The notes under the pieces: generated by a model
Databases searched by the model: none
The model's input: the letters and a program-made list of their open reading frames with translations, nothing else
Told to the model about the DNA's origin: nothing
Part shown: positions 1-9,308 of the stretch, in pieces
Position numbering within the stretch: position 1 is the stretch's first letter
How the letters are laid out: every line of letters begins with the position of its first letter
Source of the DNA: Chromera velia
Lineage: Eukaryota; Sar; Chromeraceae
Assembly (NCBI GenBank): GCA_018398765.1
Contig: JAHBMJ010000693.1
Span: forward strand, 16,066-31,065
DNA: 15,000 nucleotides
Reading direction: 5' to 3'
Position numbers and translations under genes: made by a program

Positions 1-121
1 CTCTCTCGCTCTCGCTCTCTCTCCCTTTCTCTCTCTCTCTCTCTCTCTCGCTCTCTGTCTCGCTCCCTCTCTCGCTCTCGCTCTCTCTCCCTTTCTCTCT
101 GTCTCTCTGTCTCTCTCTCTC
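1..121. repeat. CT-rich satellite with 66-bp internal duplication
   Basis: Almost pure pyrimidine on the + strand. The about 34-base block starting at 1 (CTCTCTCGCTCTCGCTCTCT...) recurs at 67, so a 66-bp higher-order unit overlies the dinucleotide repeat. Confidence 0.85.
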
Positions 122-375
122 TGTGGCGCGCGCGCGCTTTATGTGTGTGGGCGTGCCTGTGTGTGTTTGTTTGTTGCAGTGTGTTGGCGTGCGGAAACGA
201 AAAACGTTGAAAGCTGCTAGCAAGGGTTGAAGGCAGCGCGACGCACTCTGACTTCGCCTATCGTCCCTTTCCTCTGACTCTCTTGTGATTTTGGCATTTC
301 AGTTCCTTCCCGTGTGTTGACATAAGCTGGATGGACTTGGATTGTGCCTGTCTCCACATGAGCCTATCTTCACAT

Positions 376-547
376 GAGCCTGTCTTTACATTAGCCTGGT
401 CGATCGATCGATTGATGAGCCTGTCTTTACATTAGCCGGCCTGATCGATCGATCGATTGATGAGCCTGTCTTTACATGAGCCTGATCGATCGATCGATCG
501 ATTGATGAGCCTGTCTTTACATGATCCTGATCGATCGATTGATTGGT
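376..547 (+). repeat. Tandem repeat of 41-45 bp ending in GATC runs
   Basis: Four units start at 376, 417, 462 and 507. Each begins GAGCCTGTCTTTACAT and ends in a variable run of CGAT followed by TGAT. Unit lengths of 41, 45, 45 and about 41 differ mainly by the number of CGAT steps. Two half-units without the GATC part precede them (344-375). Confidence 0.9.
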
Positions 548-561
548 GTGCGTGCGTGCAG

Positions 562-678
562 ACTCTGCGGTGGTGAGGGGACCCGGGCTTCCGCTCTTCC
601 TCCGATTCTTGCAACGTCTGCGGGTCGCCAGGGAGGAGGGCAAGGAGGCGCCCCGACTGACTTCCTTTACCTTCAAGA
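562..678 (+). CDS. Probable LRR exon further 5' in the same gene
   Basis: A 117-bp open segment follows an acceptor GCGTGCGTGCAG (AG at 560-561) and ends at a textbook donor GTGAGT (679). In phase 1 it reads as an LRR helix and strand: LPLFLRFLQRLRVAREEG, then APRLTSFTFK. Splicing to 1293 gives TFKSNSLGH, which again matches the LxLxxNxLG pattern. Its phase (1,1) and length of 39 codons agree with the next two exons. Against it: the implied intron 679-1292 is purine-rich in its first 500 bases, unlike the pyrimidine-rich intron that follows. An even earlier exon (about 303-343, after TTTCAG) is possible but its donor is weak. Confidence 0.45.
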
Positions 679-1292
679 GTGAGTGAGTGAGTCGGGGAGT
701 GAGTGAGTGAGGGAGGGGAGGCAAGTGCGTCGTTTAAAATGGAGGGAAATGGAGTCGAATGAAAGGCAGCCTGGGGAGGGCAGCATGGATCCTTCCCCCA
801 ATCGAAGAAGATGTTTCCTAAATTTACGATCCAAGTGATAAGGTGTCGTTTGCATGCGCCTCTGAGAAATGTGTCGGCGTCTTTTGAGAAGAGAAAGGAG
901 TTGAGCGAGGCCGGGTGAACGCGCTTTGAAGTGCATGTCAAGCGAGCCGCGAGCGGAAGATAAGTGCTTAAGAAAAGACCGAAGGGGTCTGCAAGTGTTC
1001 AGTCAAATGTCTCGGAAGGAAGGAATAATGTCTGATTGATAGAAAAGAAGAGACAAAACTCACGAGAAGGGTCAATGAAGAAAATGGAGATGGGGGAGGA
1101 ATAATCAGCACGAAAGGGAAAGCAAAACGGCGGACGGGGAAGGAAAGAAAAGCTCAGGCGCGCCCAGGTGCAAAACGGGCGGTGCTGAAGGTGCACATGT
1201 ACGGCAAATTAAGGGTGCTTGATTCTAGGATTTTTCATTCGGGATGAAAGTTCTCCTCTCCGCTTCCTGTCCTCTGTTCCCTCCTTTTCCAG
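679..1292 (+). other. Putative intron, purine-rich in its 5' part
   Basis: This lies between the two proposed 5' LRR exons. About 690-1190 is GA-rich on the + strand with scattered stops in all forward frames; the last 50 bases turn pyrimidine-rich and end in CCAG. Long open frames on the - strand here (to about 941) have no LRR or other recognisable content and look like composition artefacts. Confidence 0.4.
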
Positions 1293-1370
1293 GCAACTCC
1301 CTTGGGCACATGGGGCCCCCCTGGATCTTCCCTTTGCTTCTCCCTTCGTTGGAAATCCTCTGCCTGAAAG
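1293..1370 (+). CDS. Single-LRR internal exon of the same LRR gene
   Basis: A 78-bp exon lies between a pyrimidine-rich acceptor (CCTTTTCCAG, AG at 1291-1292) and a GT donor (GTTTGT at 1371). In phase 1 it reads NSLGHMGPPWIF, then LPSLEILCLKG, which is one LRR unit of 26 residues. Joining its last base G to the 1942 exon gives LCLKGNPLGFEG, an uninterrupted LRR junction with the conserved Gly-Asn restored. This frame-perfect and motif-perfect join is the main evidence. Both boundaries are phase 1, so the exon is symmetrical. The implied intron is 571 bp (1371-1941). It could be confirmed with RNA reads. Confidence 0.7.
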
Positions 1371-1941
1371 GTTTGTCGGTTCTTTTCTTTTCGAATTTTT
1401 TCTTCTTTGTCTCCCTTTTATTTTTGTATTCCTCTTCTTTTTTTCTCTCTCTGCATCCATCCTCTTTTTCCCTCCATCTGTCGAGAGACGGAGAGGAGAG
1501 CCTCTGCCTCAAGGCTTGGTGGAGCTCTCGAAAAATTCAGTAGACACCAGCAGAAAGGAAAACCAGAAAACGGATTGTATGCTCTTGCTCTCATGCCCCA
1601 CTCGTAGTTGTACTCTCTCTCTTTTGCTGTCGGCATGGCGTCTCTTTTGTGTATGTATGTGTGTCTGTTTGTGTGTGAGTGTGTGTGTGTTTCTCTCTTT
1701 CTCTCTCTTTTGCTGTCGGCATGGCGTCTCTTTTGTGTATGTATGTGTGTATGTGTGTCTGTTTGTGTGTGAGTGTGTGTGTCTTCCTCAATTTCTCTCT
1801 CTCTTTCTCTCTCTTTTGCTGTCGGCATGGCGTCTTGTGTCGAAAGACTAAAGGGCAAGTGTGAGCCGAATATTCATTCGTTAGAATTTCTTTCACCTTC
1901 TCCAATGCACCTCCTCCCCTCCCCTCCATGCATGTATTCAG
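1371..1941 (+). other. Intron of the LRR gene with minisatellite
   Basis: It starts GTTTGT and ends GCATGTATTCAG. It is strongly T/C/G-rich on the coding strand. It contains the 86/106-bp minisatellite described separately and a TGCATG just upstream of the acceptor (1928-1933). Confidence 0.65.
1621..1839 (+). repeat. Intronic minisatellite, units of 86 and 106 bp
   Basis: Units start at 1621, 1707 and 1813 with CTTTTGCTGTCGGCATGGCG. Each continues into TGTGTATGTATG and TGTGTGAGTG runs and ends in CTCTTTCTCTC. The third copy is truncated. The second is longer by extra TG/TATG and CTCT steps. Confidence 0.9.
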
Positions 1942-4820
1942 GCAACCCTCTCGGGTTTGAGGGTCTGAAAGCACTGGCCGAGTGCATCAAAAAGGGCAGT
2001 GCCAGTTCCCTCCTCTATCTGGATCTGGAAGGATGCGGTCTGTCGAGGAGGCACGTCGTGGCCCTCAGTCAGGCCATCGAGGCATGCCCACTCCTGAGCC
2101 TGGAGACTCTCATTCTGAGCAAGAACGAATTCGCTGACTCGGGACTTCGTGTGTTGTGTCAGACTGCTCTCTCCGTAGAGGCTCTCCCCCGACTTCGCGT
2201 ACTGCTGTTGAAGCAGTGCGACGTGGAGCGCTGGGGCTTTAAACGTCTCTGTGAGGACGTTCTTGCTAAGGGCTGTCTGCCCTCCTTAGAGATCCTCGAT
2301 CTCGAGGGAAATGTGATCGAGTCCAAATTCCTCCTCAGGACTCTTAGCCCCTCTCTCAGAGCAGACGCCGTACCTTCTCTGAAGAAGTTGTATTTAAATC
2401 AAGACAAACCAAAACAGAGACTCATTATCCCGACTGCACATCTCCCAGATGCCGTGGAGGTGTTCTTGAATGCTCTGAGCGCAGACGAACGTCCCCCCCA
2501 ACTCCACCACGTGAGTCTGCGTCTGGATGCGGTGTCTGCAGAACAGGCCCGTTCGCTAGGCACTGCAGGGAAATATCCGTCCATCAAGACCCTCAGTCTC
2601 AGTCTAGGGCAGGGAGGTTCTCTGCCCTTCCTCCGGGGCATCGTGGACAGCCCCCCCTTAGTCTCCGTCTCCGCCCCCCCCTCTTTTTCCGTCTCCGTCT
2701 CCTCTGCTTCATCCGTCTCTGTCTCAGAGCCTCCCGCTGGCAACCCGAGTTTTGAGGTTCTGGACTTAGACCTGGACCTTGGAAACACACTGAATGAGGG
2801 TCTCGCCCTTGTGGGTCGGGGTATTCGGATGGGTAGGTTCACGTCCCTCCGAAGATTGAATTTCGAGGGGGGTTTGGAGCAGGAAGAAAGTTGGGATGAG
2901 GGCAAGAGAGCTTTCTTCTCTGCCCTCCAAATTGAGAACCTGTGTCTCCCCCTCCTCACCCATCTAGCAATGCCCTGGCTGAGCTTGAGTGATGACGAGG
3001 TGGGAATCCTCTCCAAAGCAGCACAGTCCGGTCAACTCCCAGCACTGCAGAGTCTCAATCTGGAATGCAATTTTTCGCTGACCAGTGGGACGTGTATGCA
3101 CCTGATTGATCTCGTCAAAAAAACCGACCGAGGCCTAGAGGAATTGAAACTGGAAGGCTCAAGTGCAGGCCAGGGATTTGTTGTGTTTTTGTATGAACAC
3201 GACGTAGATTCCTGGGCATCCGATATCGTCCCTTTCCGAACCCGAATGAAAAACTTCCAAAACCTCTCGACTTTGAATTTGTCCAATTCCGATATGGACA
3301 CAGACGCGTTGGAGGGGTTTGCTTTGGCAGTCCACGAGGGATTGTTCCGAGGCTTGTCTGATCTAGATTTGAGCTCCAACCCAGGACCCAGTAGCCAAGC
3401 ATGGGAGGGGTTCATGACGAGGGTTGCAGAGAGTGCGGAGGGTGGCTTACGTAAGCTGAAAGTTTTGAACCTTTTAGAAACCAACGCAGCAGAGGGGGGT
3501 GGGGCAGTGGTCAGGGCCCTGTCTTCAGGTAACCTGGAGAGTCTCGAGAATTTGCAATGCGATGCGTTGAAATTTGATCAGCAGGCAGTAGACATCCTCG
3601 GGGAGGCCTTGCGAGAAGGCAGACTGCCCCCCAGTCTCCGTCTCCACAGCAGACCTCCATGGACTCTGGTTGCAGGTGAGGGGGGAGAGAGAGTGAATCT
3701 AGACCCGCTGGTCCAAGGAATTTCAGAGAGTCCCCAGGGAAGACTGTGCCCCCATATCGCTCCCTCCTCCGTCGCACTGTCGGGGGGCAGAATCTCTCCC
3801 GCGGGGGTGGCGGCGCTAGCTGCGGGGTATCGGGCTGGGAAGGTAGCGGGTGATGTTGATGAGGTGTCTCTCTGTGACACTGCACTCACCGACAGAGCCA
3901 TGGCCAAGCTAGGATTTGCAGTGGAGAGGGGGGATTTGTGTGGGATCTCCGCCCTGAGATTAAATGACAATCCCGAGGTGGGCAAGAAGGGAGTGGAGGA
4001 CCTGATGGTGGGGGTGGTGAATGCGGAGGGGGAGGTTGGGGGGGGGCTGCCAAAACTGAAGACTTTCTGTCTTCTACGCTGTGGCAAGTCGGTAGTAGAG
4101 GGGGGGAAGTCTGTTGTAGGAGCGGTAAGTTCAGGAAAGTTTCCAAAGCTCGAGAACCTGCTCCTCCAAGGTCTTTGTGCGGAGGGTGTTCACGTTCTGG
4201 GTCAGAGTGTGAGAGACGGCAAACTGCCAAAGAAGATGAAACAATTGTTAATTGGACAGCAAAAAGAAGAGGGGGAAGGAGGGGAGTCAAGCCTTGCAGG
4301 GGGATCTGCCTCTGGGAGTCCCTCATTGGACGAATTGATGGAGGGCATTGAGGGCAGTGAGGATGGTCTGCCAAATTTGATGTATCTCACACTTGCAAAA
4401 GCAGGGCAACTCAGTTATTTCGGTGTGTTGTCTTTGGCAACCAGCCTGGGGGCAGGGAAGTTGCCTGACTTGCAAACTCTGTGTCTGGATGGTTGTGGTG
4501 TGAACGATGAGGGTTTGAAGGCCCTCGCGATTGGCTTCCGCATCAATGTGTGTGAGAGCTTAGAGTCGATTCATTTGAATGAGAACGCTCTCACAGTCGG
4601 GGGTGTGACGACATTCGTCGACACCATCCGAAGAGGGTCTCTGCCTGAATTGAGCAATTTCTTTTTGAAAAGGCAGAAGGGGTGTGAGGGTGAAGAGGCC
4701 CAGACAGCGTTCAGTGAGGCGATCCGAGCACTGGAACAGAGGGCGTGGTCGGAAGGGAAGCTTTTGCTGACAACGTTCATCACAGAACCGCCTCCAGCCG
4801 CTCTAGAACCCCCCGCCTAG
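1942..4820 (+). CDS. Leucine-rich repeat protein, ribonuclease-inhibitor type: long 3' exon with stop
   Basis: Open for 958 codons from an acceptor (TATTCAG, AG at 1940-1941) to TAG at 4818-4820. The protein is a chain of about 18-20 RI-type LRRs of roughly 28-30 residues: a strand such as LPSLEILDLEGN, then an amphipathic helix such as GLKALAECIKKG. Good examples are LLYLDLEGCGLS, LPALQSLNLECN, LSTLNLSNSDMD and LESIHLNENALT. A Ser/Val/Pro-rich insert (2661-2726) interrupts one repeat. The last about 45 residues are not LRR and end Pro/Ala-rich. No signal peptide, membrane segment or catalytic domain is visible. RI-type LRRs bind proteins; a cytosolic scaffold role is inference. The upstream in-frame ATG at 1773 is in an intronic repeat and was not used. 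The exon begins in mid-repeat, so more LRR exons must lie upstream; the frame needs one base from the previous exon (G+GC, Gly). Confidence 0.85.
2661..2726 (+). repeat. Coding hexamer repeat (GTCTCC) in the LRR exon
   Basis: Imperfect GTCTCC repeats interrupted by a C7 run and a CT-rich run are translated as alternating Val-Ser (VSVSAPPS, FSVSVSSASS, VSVSEPPAG). They form a low-complexity insert between two LRRs and keep the frame. Confidence 0.85.
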
Positions 4821-5247
4821 CTGACCGATCCATCCGTCGAACCGGAGTGCATGTGTCGATCCATCAGCATCCTCCCTGCAGCTAGAATTAAGACAATCGA
4901 AGCAACCAGCTGTCCCTCGGTCTGGTCTAGTATCATCCATTGGGGTCTGTAGTAAGCCTTGCCGGACGGCACCGATCGAGAAAATACAGTATGAACTCAT
5001 GGCTTCGATCTATTTAATACAGACCCGACGTCCCCCCCCCGGGATTTGTACATGGACATCCATGATAGTGAACATCGCACCACAGCGTTTACGTGCATGC
5101 TGACACGCGCGAAGGGAGAAATGCTGTTGGTGTCACATGCATGTGTATTGTCTGCTTGTTTGATGATTTCTCTGTTTGTCTGTCTTTCTGTCTGCCTGTC
5201 TTTTTCTTTTTCTCTCTGTATGTGGGTGCGTCTGTCTGTTTGTGTAC

Positions 5248-5295
<48 letters not shown>

Positions 5296-5564
5296 GTGTA
5301 GGTGTGTGGGTGTGTTCATGTTTGTGTTCGTGTTTGTGTTCGTCTTTATGTTTGTTTGCGTGCGTCAATATTTCGATTTATATGGTCGTTCGCGGAGACG
5401 CCAGAAGCGAAAATAACGTACGCATGCGCGCGGATGCAACATAATTTGATTAATCAGTGTATTCGTCCGTGTTGGTGTCTGATCAGAAAGATGGAATTGA
5501 CCGAGTCATTCCTTCTTTTAGCGAAGTGGCTCTTGTTGATCAGTCTTCCTAGAAACAAACGACC
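4821..5564 (+). other. 3' flank of the LRR gene, TG/CT-rich, no gene seen
   Basis: Contains the presumed 3' UTR. From about 5150 it is TG- and CT-rich on the + strand, including a (TG)n tract at 5251-5293. Open frames on both strands are products of this repeat (Cys/Val/Leu or Thr/His runs) and are not credible genes. No clear AATAAA signal was found next to the stop. Confidence 0.6.
5251..5293 (+). repeat. (TG)n microsatellite
   Basis: About 21 uninterrupted TG units, followed by degenerate TGTAGGTG and TTCGTG steps to about 5340. Confidence 0.95.
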
Positions 5565-6135
5565 ATAAAATTGTGTCAGCGTACTGAAGACTGCTTAAAT
5601 CTAAAAGACTACAATTCTTAATAACGTAGAGGCAAAACTTTCATTCAATTATGAATTAAATTACGTATCTAAAGGAAAAAAACTAGGTAAAAAACCTAGA
5701 AAAAAACATTAACTTTATAGTTTACAAAAACTTCTAGTTAGACTAACCTTGAAGTTAGATGCAGATTAGACTCAGTTAGACTTCTACAAAAACTGTAGTG
5801 GAAACTGAGCTAGAAACTGATAAATTGAGATACTTCAACCAAAATTTTGTATTAATATGGTATTATATATTATTGCTAAAAAATTAAATAAATGTAGAAC
5901 ATATATAAACATTTTCTAGTAAAACTTTTCATTACAAGTACAAATTTTAGATATACTAGCTGGTGGCGGCACTTAAATTTAGTATAAACTAACCACAAAT
6001 GTATACGGTTACTATACGCATGGGAAAACACTCTAATTTAAAAGATATACAACTAGATATTCAGCTAGATATACTATTTTTCTATTGGCAATATATATAT
6101 ATATATATATATATATACTGTATATATGTATGACA
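5565..6135. other. AT-rich island 1
   Basis: Composition drops abruptly to mostly A/T, with many CTAG, TTAGAC and TATAC words and no reading frame of note. It includes a short palindrome ACTAGGTAAAAAACCTAG (5682-5699) and an (AT)n run (6091-6117). A single GC-rich patch, AGCTGGTGGCGGCAC, lies at about 5958. Function unknown. The sharp edges suggest an inserted segment: an old non-autonomous element, or organelle-derived DNA. Confidence 0.6.
6091..6117. repeat. (AT)n microsatellite
   Basis: About 13 AT units near the right edge of the first AT-rich island. Confidence 0.95.
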
Positions 6136-6670
6136 TTGTATGTACGTAAAACTACAGAGATTCACGCCAAAGATAACGGCGGCGATAGCTTTATAGTGCC
6201 CCGACAACAGCCGTTTTCCAGGGCCGCGTGAACTTTGACTTTCCCGGGCTGCATATTGTCTGCCTCTTTTGTCTCTCTAATTGCCGGTACTCACTTTCGC
6301 GAGGAGGGAAAAACGGAGAAGGAGACAAAGAAAAATTCTCTTGTCTCTTCGGTCATTGAACGACTTCAGCCAACAGAAAGGAAAGGAAAGGAAAAGAAAG
6401 GAAAGAAAAAGAAAACATTCAGAGATACTCTCACATGCATGCTTTCGAAGATGTTAGATTTCATTCTGCATGAGACTTTGCACACATGGAGCTACTTGTG
6501 TTGTCTTCTCTTCTCTCTTTTTGTCTGTCTGCATTCATTCACTGCAGGCATCTCTCATCGCCTCCACTCCCTCTACTCTTCGTTCCTCTTCTCTCAGGCG
6601 AGCGGGAATGGAGACGCCTCCCTTGCTCTCTGCCCCTTCGTCTTCCCCTTCGGCCCTCACATAATTGGAG
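6136..6670 (+). other. Spacer or 5' region of the unknown gene
   Basis: GA-rich around 6300-6420 (AAAGG repeats), then pyrimidine-rich with a good acceptor TTCACTGCAG (AG at 6546-6547). All three forward frames are open for a while after it because the sequence is C/T-rich, so no exon can be chosen. This could hold the first exon of the gene that follows. Confidence 0.35.
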
Positions 6671-8103
6671 ATGCAGCTCCGAGTCGCACAGAAGCAGAAG
6701 AGAAGAAAAGAGGCCACTCCCCCCAGAGCCCTCCACCGGTGCGAAGCCACGGTGGACAGGGCGATGGACCTCTTCTTTTGGATCTACGACATTGCTGCGG
6801 TCTCATGGGATAAGAACAAGGTGCAAAGGATGGCTGCAGCAGACGATTTTACCATGAAGGCCGCGTACGTGAAGAAACAGTATGACATTATGGGAAAAGT
6901 CACTGCCGTCATCGTGGTTATGCAGGCAGGGGAGCTATCCGAGTATGCGGCTTACCTCAGTAGTCCAGGATTGACTGTTGGCAAAGTCTGTGCAGAGCGG
7001 AAGGACAAACATGGGAACGGCTGCGCTTTCATGATCATAAAAAGCGAGGGGCACAAGAAGGTGCTGTCTGAGCTGGTCGGTCAGTGGGTCGGATTCCGAA
7101 TCTACCCCATGGACTTTCTGTACTTTTCCATTAGCAGTTGCTACATGAGAATATGTTTGAAAGAGGCAACTGTTTCACTTTTACATAGTTAGCCTTTTTT
7201 TGGTGCTTGCTCTTTTTAATACCAAAAGAGCAGAATCATATCATTCTACCTAGAGCCGGCTGACATGCACTCTTTGTGCTTTTATCTGCAGGGAAAAGAA
7301 GACAGATGCAATCATGTTTAATCATTCGATCACTCAGATTCCTTAATTCCTATGCAGATCCGCCTGTGAAGTGGGTAACTGCCCTCGTTCTGATTCATTC
7401 ACTGTCAAGAATCTTTAGTTTATCTTGTAGAACATACACAATGAAGCAGAGTAACGTATGGAAGCACCATGGTGCTGTATGAATGGAAGTATGAAAACAA
7501 TTACGATTTTTGCACATGCAGAACATCAAGAACGTCAACCTTTACGCGCTCTCTGTTCTTGCTCCCAAGTTGCTTCTGAAGATGATGAACCCAGAGCTGA
7601 TGTCATAAGTCAATGAGGGCCCGTCGTTCGAGAGCCTCATCGTGTCTACTAAGAAAAACGACGGCCGTTTTCCGAACACATGCCCTCATGATCCCGCAAG
7701 TCTTAGAGCGGCACTCGAGAGGGCAATACTCGAAAAAGCGGTTTCGCCTGACTTCCTGGACTTCCTTCAAACTGGCACAGGATCAGGGCAGGCTAGAAGT
7801 TTTTTGGCGACTCCGCCAAGCATCCCGTCTCTCCTCCAAGCAAACAACAAGTTTGTCGCCGCGCCTGACAAATGGGTGCAAGAAGAGGATCGCGACGTCA
7901 AAATCCTTCTTGGGTTGGCAGGAGGATTGAGCTTATTTTGTTTCAGAGGGGCAATCCCTAATGTGTTGGCGTATATGATCACAGAGTGGGGTCATCTAGT
8001 CTTGAAGGTTCTCGCGGTTCCGATGATCGCCTATCTTATATGGGTGGTCGTTCTTTTCTCTGCATATTTGAATACACACCTACCTTCGGGGAAAAACACT
8101 TGA
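6671..8103 (+). pseudogene. Unknown protein gene, probably decayed: three coding blocks, C-terminal membrane segments
   Basis: Not a family I recognise. Block A (about 6671 or 6677 to about 7065) reads as normal protein, e.g. MDLFFWIYDIAAVSWD and GKVTAVIVVMQAGELSEYAA. An acceptor GATGCAG precedes 6677. Block B starts at 7292 after TTTATCTGCAG and reads EKKTDAIMFNHSITQIP, then TAA (7344-7346). It joins block A in frame if the donor is GTCTGA at 7066. Block C starts at 7522 after CACATGCAG, reads NIKNVNLYALSVLAPK, and meets TAA at 7606-7608 in MNPELMS*VNEGPSFESL. It then runs open in the same frame to TGA at 8101-8103. The last about 70 residues hold two hydrophobic segments (near 7900-7980 and 8005-8075), so the product would be membrane-anchored. 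No intron of sensible size removes the 7606 TAA. A nonsense-broken pseudogene is the simplest reading; readthrough or a base error remain possible. Confidence 0.5.
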
Positions 8104-8394
8104 GTCTTGAGCTCGGCAAGGTTCTATACAGTCATCGTTTCCCAGCGGCAAACAAAATTCCGTTAATGTAACAGAGGCCCGTTGGGGGCATTCATAGATA
8201 TACAAAAGATAGCTAAAGAGAAGGCAACAGGGAAATGAATGTGTTTCAAGACGGAGAAAAGCTCAGTCCTTGCTGTAGTTCTTTGCTCAGGCTGTTGAAG
8301 GCTGACGACCTCGGAGGGTGTTTGTCATGCAATAAAAGAACTAGTGAAAGAATGTCTTGCAGCAAATTTGCGCTGAGGCCAAAAACTATGAACA

Positions 8395-8880
8395 ACTTAT
8401 AAACAGGCATGCAATTTGAAATATGAAGTCTGATTGTTGACTTTTGTATTAAAAAACTTTAAACTTATAAAACTCTAGCTACTTAATCAATGTCTAGATC
8501 AATATACAAGAATTCAGATAACTTTGAAGAATCTAGCTTAGTACGAATCTAGTAAATGTCTTGTATATAGCCTATAGTAATCAATTTTATACAATCGTTT
8601 TTCAAAGTACAATTTTAAAGAAATTTAAGTATATATTGAAGTAAGCTAGGAAGTAAGTTACTAGTTAGTTAATTGGTTACTTAGTTAGTTGGTTAGGTAG
8701 TTAGTTGATTAGTCAGTTACTTAGAAGATGCCTAACTCCAGTAGTAGCGGTAAGCTCCTGGGCGGTGAAATCAAACTAGAAATCAAGTATTTATCAAAAA
8801 GTATTCAATAGCTTGTATCTAGCTAGGCTATAGTAAATTCACAAAAATTATTCAAAATTGTGACAGGACGTACAAGCTAG
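8395..8880. other. AT-rich island 2
   Basis: A second abrupt A/T-rich segment with frequent CTAG and TCTAG words, like the island at 5565-6135. It too contains one GC-rich patch (AAGCTCCTGGGCGGTGAAAT, 8752-8771). No coding frame. The two islands bracket the damaged gene. Whether they are copies of one element cannot be decided by eye. Confidence 0.55.
8651..8724 (+). repeat. Degenerate TTAG tandem repeat
   Basis: About 15 imperfect four-base steps (TTAG, TTAC, TTGG, TTGA, TCAG) in a row inside AT-rich island 2. Confidence 0.8.
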
Positions 8881-9308
8881 TTCTAAAGCTGATTTCAAAA
8901 TTATGTTTCTTTTACTTTTGGTCTTTGAACGCTGCATGACAAAGGAATCGATGGAAAAAATCAGGGAATGCTTTTTGATGATATCTTGAATTAATACTGA
9001 TCTTGAAAGAGGTGTTTCCTCAATTGCCGGGGGACTAGTCGGGAGACCAGTGGAGAGAAGATCCTTCAGAGAAAACACGCTCTTTGGTGTGCATATAGTG
9101 CATGGCTGCCACTTGCACGTACCAGCACTGCTGATTGGAACGACAGCAACTGAGAGGCCGGCAATGGGAGTGGCGGCTGCGAAGAATTTTTTTGGTTATA
9201 AAATGACATGCAGGGGATTGAAGGACCTTCCACTCGATCGTGGTTCGACAAATTAATGACTAAATTTGCCTCTGCGTGCAGTGTGGATTGTTTGGCTTAC
9301 GGACTCAC

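Larger units (their letters stand above)
1..561. other. Repeat-rich upstream or intronic region
   Basis: No confident coding sequence. It holds a CT-rich satellite (1-121), a GC/TG-rich stretch (122-180), a unique stretch (180-340) and a GATC-containing tandem repeat (376-547). A possible acceptor TTTCAG at 297-302 is followed by a short open stretch reading WMDLD, but the only nearby donor (GTGCCT) is poor. It is most likely intron of the LRR gene, or its 5' flank if the exon at 562 is false. Confidence 0.4.
8104..9308. other. Intergenic stretch without a convincing gene
   Basis: Includes AT-rich island 2. The part at 9050-9256 has a 68-codon forward frame (VHIVHGCHLHVPALLIGT) with no ATG start and no recognisable domain; it could be a decayed fragment. 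The remainder presumably contains the 3' UTRs of the two converging genes. Confidence 0.5.

Noticed and set aside
376-547. CRISPR-like regular repeats
   Set aside because: Units are directly abutting with no unique spacers, and the context is eukaryotic.
386-941. Overlapping long open frames on the - strand
   Set aside because: They run through the GATC repeat and GA-rich DNA, give Ser/Arg/His-rich low-complexity peptides (SIDRSIDQ), and contradict the LRR reading of 562-678 on the + strand.
1773-1941. ATG at 1773 as start of the LRR protein
   Set aside because: It lies in the intronic minisatellite. The LRR starts abruptly in mid-repeat at 1942, and an upstream LRR exon joins in frame there.
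2399-4390. Several - strand open frames over the LRR exon
   Set aside because: They are shadows of a G/C-biased coding exon; translations are Arg/Pro/Ser-rich without domains.
4997-5568. Open frames on both strands around the TG repeat
   Set aside because: Cys-Val or Thr-His runs from (TG)n; no start context, no domain.
6235-6857. Three overlapping forward frames before the unknown gene
   Set aside because: All are open because the DNA is C/T-rich. Only the frame continuing past 6857 (MDLFFWIYD) looks like protein, and the others stop or lose sense.
9050-9256. 68-codon forward frame
   Set aside because: No ATG start, no homology I recognise, not linked to clear splice sites.
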